Shown one piece after another: positions 62,189 through 64,000 of a DNA stretch of 64,000 nucleotides. A program made the position numbers and the translations under genes. The notes under the pieces were generated by a model, which made no database searches, had not been told where the DNA came from, and was given only the letters and a program-made list of their open reading frames with translations. How positions within the stretch are numbered: position 1 is the stretch's first letter; each line of letters starts with the position of its first letter. Source of the DNA: Sphingobacterium sp. UBA5670 (GTDB lineage Bacteria; Bacteroidota; Bacteroidia; Sphingobacteriales; Sphingobacteriaceae); contig NZ_DIIM01000010.1 of NCBI RefSeq assembly GCF_002420705.1, positions 184,163 through 248,162 on the forward strand. Reading direction: 5' to 3'.

Positions 62189-63244
62189 TTATTTTCTTAC
62201 AATTCCAATTCCAGGACGGTCAGGAAGGAGGCAGCTGCCATTTACCACGGTCATGCCGTCGTATATATCATTTGCAATTAACAAAGCACCGTCTAGATCA
62301 GCCCAGTCTGTTAACGGAGCAAGCTGTGCGGCGGCGCTGATAGCACATGATGTTTCGGTCATACAGCCAATCATAACTTTCATTTCCAAAGAGCGGGCAA
62401 GTTCTGCCATACGCTTGGCTTCGCGCATGCCTGTACATTTCATCAATTTGATATTAATACCCGAATATACCCCCTTTAAAGCAGGTACATCCACAAGCCG
62501 TTGACAACCTTCGTCAGCGATGGTCGGAATCGGACTATGCTCCGTTAACCAGGCATTATCATCTATTTGCTCTTTGGGCATTGGCTGTTCTAAAAATGAA
62601 ACATTTCTTTCCGCTAGCCAATGAGCCATCTCCAATGCTTCTTCGCGCGTTTTCCAGCCTTGGTTTACATCAGCACATAATGGTCGATCTGTCACCTGAC
62701 GGATTGTATCGATAATCATCTTGTCCGTATCGAGCCCCAGTTTCACTTTTAGAATTTTGAATTGATCAGCCTCAGCGACTTTTTTACGGATCATTTCTTC
62801 GGTATCAATGCCTATCGTATAAGATGTCGGTGGAATAAGATCAGGATTTAATCCCCATATCTTATAATAAGGCTGATTCATGATTTTACCAAGAATATCA
62901 TGCAGGGCGATATCAATGGAAGCTTTTGCTGCGGTATTTTTCGAAGCTAGCTGATCGATATAGTGCAGGATCTCTTCGGTTTGAAATGGAGAGTTAAAAC
63001 CTGTCAGATCGATCTGATTGAGAAATGATAGGACACTTTCCTGCGATTCGCCGAGATAGGGAGGCATGCTAGCCTCACCATAACCTATAATGCCATCATA
63101 CTCTAATTCGGTCAATACAACCGGTGTTGTGCTTCGGCTAAAGGAAGCTACAGTAAAAACATGACGCAGCGTTAGCGTATAAGGCCGAAACCTTAATTTA
63201 AAGGCACCAAAATCTTTACTAATCCATTCAGGTTGATTACTCAT
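62189..63244 (-). CDS. dipeptide epimerase (L-Ala-D/L-Glu epimerase-like, enolase superfamily)
   Basis: A 351-residue muconate-lactonizing-enzyme-type member of the enolase superfamily. Catalytic lysines are in KILKVKLGL and INIKLMKCTG, and metal ligands in CADVNQGW, FLEQPMP and TIADEGCQ. The C-terminal DLDGAL fits the DxD signature that binds the dipeptide amine in L-Ala-D/L-Glu epimerases such as YkfB/YcjG. It would epimerise L-Ala-D-Glu from murein for entry into metabolism. The start at 63244 is chosen because the longer frame to 63358 overlaps the upstream gene by 107 bases. Confidence 0.9.
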   Translation of the reverse strand: MSNQPEWISKDFGAFKLRFRPYTLTLRHVFTVASFSRSTTPVVLTELEYDGIIGYGEASMPPYLGESQESVLSFLNQIDLTGFNSPFQTEEILHYIDQLASKNTAAKASIDIALHDILGKIMNQPYYKIWGLNPDLIPPTSYTIGIDTEEMIRKKVAEADQFKILKVKLGLDTDKMIIDTIRQVTDRPLCADVNQGWKTREEALEMAHWLAERNVSFLEQPMPKEQIDDNAWLTEHSPIPTIADEGCQRLVDVPALKGVYSGINIKLMKCTGMREAKRMAELARSLEMKVMIGCMTETSCAISAAAQLAPLTDWADLDGALLIANDIYDGMTVVNGSCLLPDRPGIGIVRK

Positions 63245-63251
63245 GGTTATG

Positions 63252-64000
63252 TTATTTGTTGTTGTAATAATTGCTTTCAACGACTTTCTGTATTGCACTA
63301 TCGTGGGCGCCGAGGTAACGGCGGGCGGCAACCACAGTACGGGTCTGAAAATCATCATAATTGCTGGCGTCCTTCAACATGCTGTTGATGCGCACTAGTC
63401 CGGCAGCGTGAATAAAGGTGCCATTACCGATATAAAGCGCAACATGAGTGACACGCGCATTTGGATTGCTGTTTTTACCGGCGGCAAAGAAAAGTAAGTC
63501 TGCGGGTTTTAGGTTTTTTAGTGCTTTCTCAGGGTCGAAATGTCCCTCTTGATCCAATATGTCTATTTTTTCACCTGCAAGTACCTGTTGAGATGCATCG
63601 CGAGGAATCACAAAGCCGTTCATAAAGAAGCTTGTTTTAGTGAAACCGCTGCAGTCTACACCTTTGACAGATGTTCCGCCCCATAAATAAGGGAGACCCA
63701 ACATTGTTTTTGCACTGGCGATAACGTTTTCTGCTGTTGGCTGGCGTGTATCCAACCAATTTTTTAATGTCAGGCTTTCTGATTTTTTGATATATCCCAA
63801 TCTTCCATCGGGATAAGCGATTTCATAAAAACTACCTTTCTGCCCTTTTAACTGCAAGATATCGCCATAGACGAGGTCCGAAACGCGTTGGCTTTTTTCA
63901 TTGGCTTCAGAATATGATTTTCCGAACTCAGCGGTATAAATCACTTTTTCCGCTTGCCGCCAATTTGCCAACGTGGTTTTGTCCATCGCCTCAATGGATG
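63252..64000 (-). CDS. NlpC/P60 family gamma-D-glutamyl endopeptidase with SH3 domain, 5' end beyond window
   Basis: The visible part has an SH3b-like domain (about residues 15-75 from the ATG at 63986) and an NlpC/P60 (C40) domain with the triad Cys112 in GVDCSGF, His181 in VTHVALYIG and His193 in FIHAAG. This is the layout of YkfC-type gamma-D-glutamyl-L-diamino acid endopeptidases, which usually have more N-terminal SH3 sequence. The frame stays open from the ATG at 63986 to the window edge, so the gene probably starts further out and is partial here. It is 7 bases upstream of the epimerase gene and likely cotranscribed. Confidence 0.88.
   Translation of the reverse strand, partial: SIEAMDKTTLANWRQAEKVIYTAEFGKSYSEANEKSQRVSDLVYGDILQLKGQKGSFYEIAYPDGRLGYIKKSESLTLKNWLDTRQPTAENVIASAKTMLGLPYLWGGTSVKGVDCSGFTKTSFFMNGFVIPRDASQQVLAGEKIDILDQEGHFDPEKALKNLKPADLLFFAAGKNSNPNARVTHVALYIGNGTFIHAAGLVRINSMLKDASNYDDFQTRTVVAARRYLGAHDSAIQKVVESNYYNNK

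Noticed and set aside
63245..63358. N-terminal extension of the dipeptide epimerase frame
   Set aside because: It overlaps the NlpC/P60 coding region by more than 100 bases and adds residues foreign to the family; the ATG at 63244 fits the known N-terminus.
1..64000. tRNA, rRNA, riboswitch, CRISPR, prophage or insertion sequence
   Set aside because: No cloverleaf, rRNA core, transposase, integrase or repeat-spacer pattern was recognised by eye; a covariance-model search would be needed to exclude small RNAs.

Overview
This 64 kb window reads as a chromosomal segment of a Bacteroidota bacterium, most probably Sphingobacteriaceae (Sphingobacterium-like). The supporting signs are AT-rich DNA with few Shine-Dalgarno sequences, promoters of the TTTG-N19/20-TAnnTTTG type, many lipoproteins with short signal peptides, SusC/SusD and FecI/FecR/TonB-receptor modules, and OmpA proteins with thrombospondin type 3 repeats. 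I see no rRNA, tRNA, CRISPR array, prophage or insertion sequence. Gene assignments rest on motif recognition; no database search was possible.

Layout. 0-8 kb: a methyltransferase and nicotinate phosphoribosyltransferase, a YXWGXW-type lipoprotein, an Mla-type lipid ABC operon (permease, ATPase, MCE protein), an RluA-type pseudouridine synthase, and two small membrane proteins. 8-13 kb: an operon of a prolyl-oligopeptidase-like lipoprotein that has lost its catalytic Ser and His, a sensor kinase and a response regulator, followed by greA. 13.5-17.4 kb: housekeeping genes (HIT protein, DedA, pyrophosphatase, CBS/CorC protein, RsmE). 17.4-20.1 kb: a reverse-strand ABC operon with a histidine-rich permease and a DUF3299-like protein, behind a perfect 42-bp palindrome. 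20.5-25.4 kb: a TonB receptor, a beta-helix lipoprotein and a small lipoprotein. 25.5-33.5 kb: a transglutaminase-like protein, dnaX, an RlmB-type methyltransferase, an acyl-CoA synthetase and a DEAD-box helicase with a tandem RGG tail. 33.8-41.5 kb: a second receptor/beta-helix/lipoprotein cassette, headed by its own ECF sigma factor and FecR. 41.5-48 kb: an S41 protease, two tandem OmpA paralogues and two tandem universal stress proteins. 48.4-53.2 kb: alaS, a TlpA-like lipoprotein and a PhoB-like response regulator. 53.4-64 kb: dihydroorotase, then a likely muropeptide locus.

The strongest biological themes are four. First, an LD-carboxypeptidase, an M14 peptidase, a SusCD importer, an L-Ala-D/L-Glu-type epimerase and an NlpC/P60 endopeptidase lie together; these are the activities of the ykfABC/mpaA murein-peptide pathway, which suggests the SusCD pair takes up peptidoglycan peptides. 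Second, two paralogous receptor/beta-helix cassettes have different control: one by sigma/anti-sigma, one with a PhoP-box-like direct repeat that recurs almost exactly before the PhoB-like regulator gene. Third, a predicted inactive peptidase is joined to a two-component system. Fourth, a putative metal-linked ABC operon sits behind a large palindrome.
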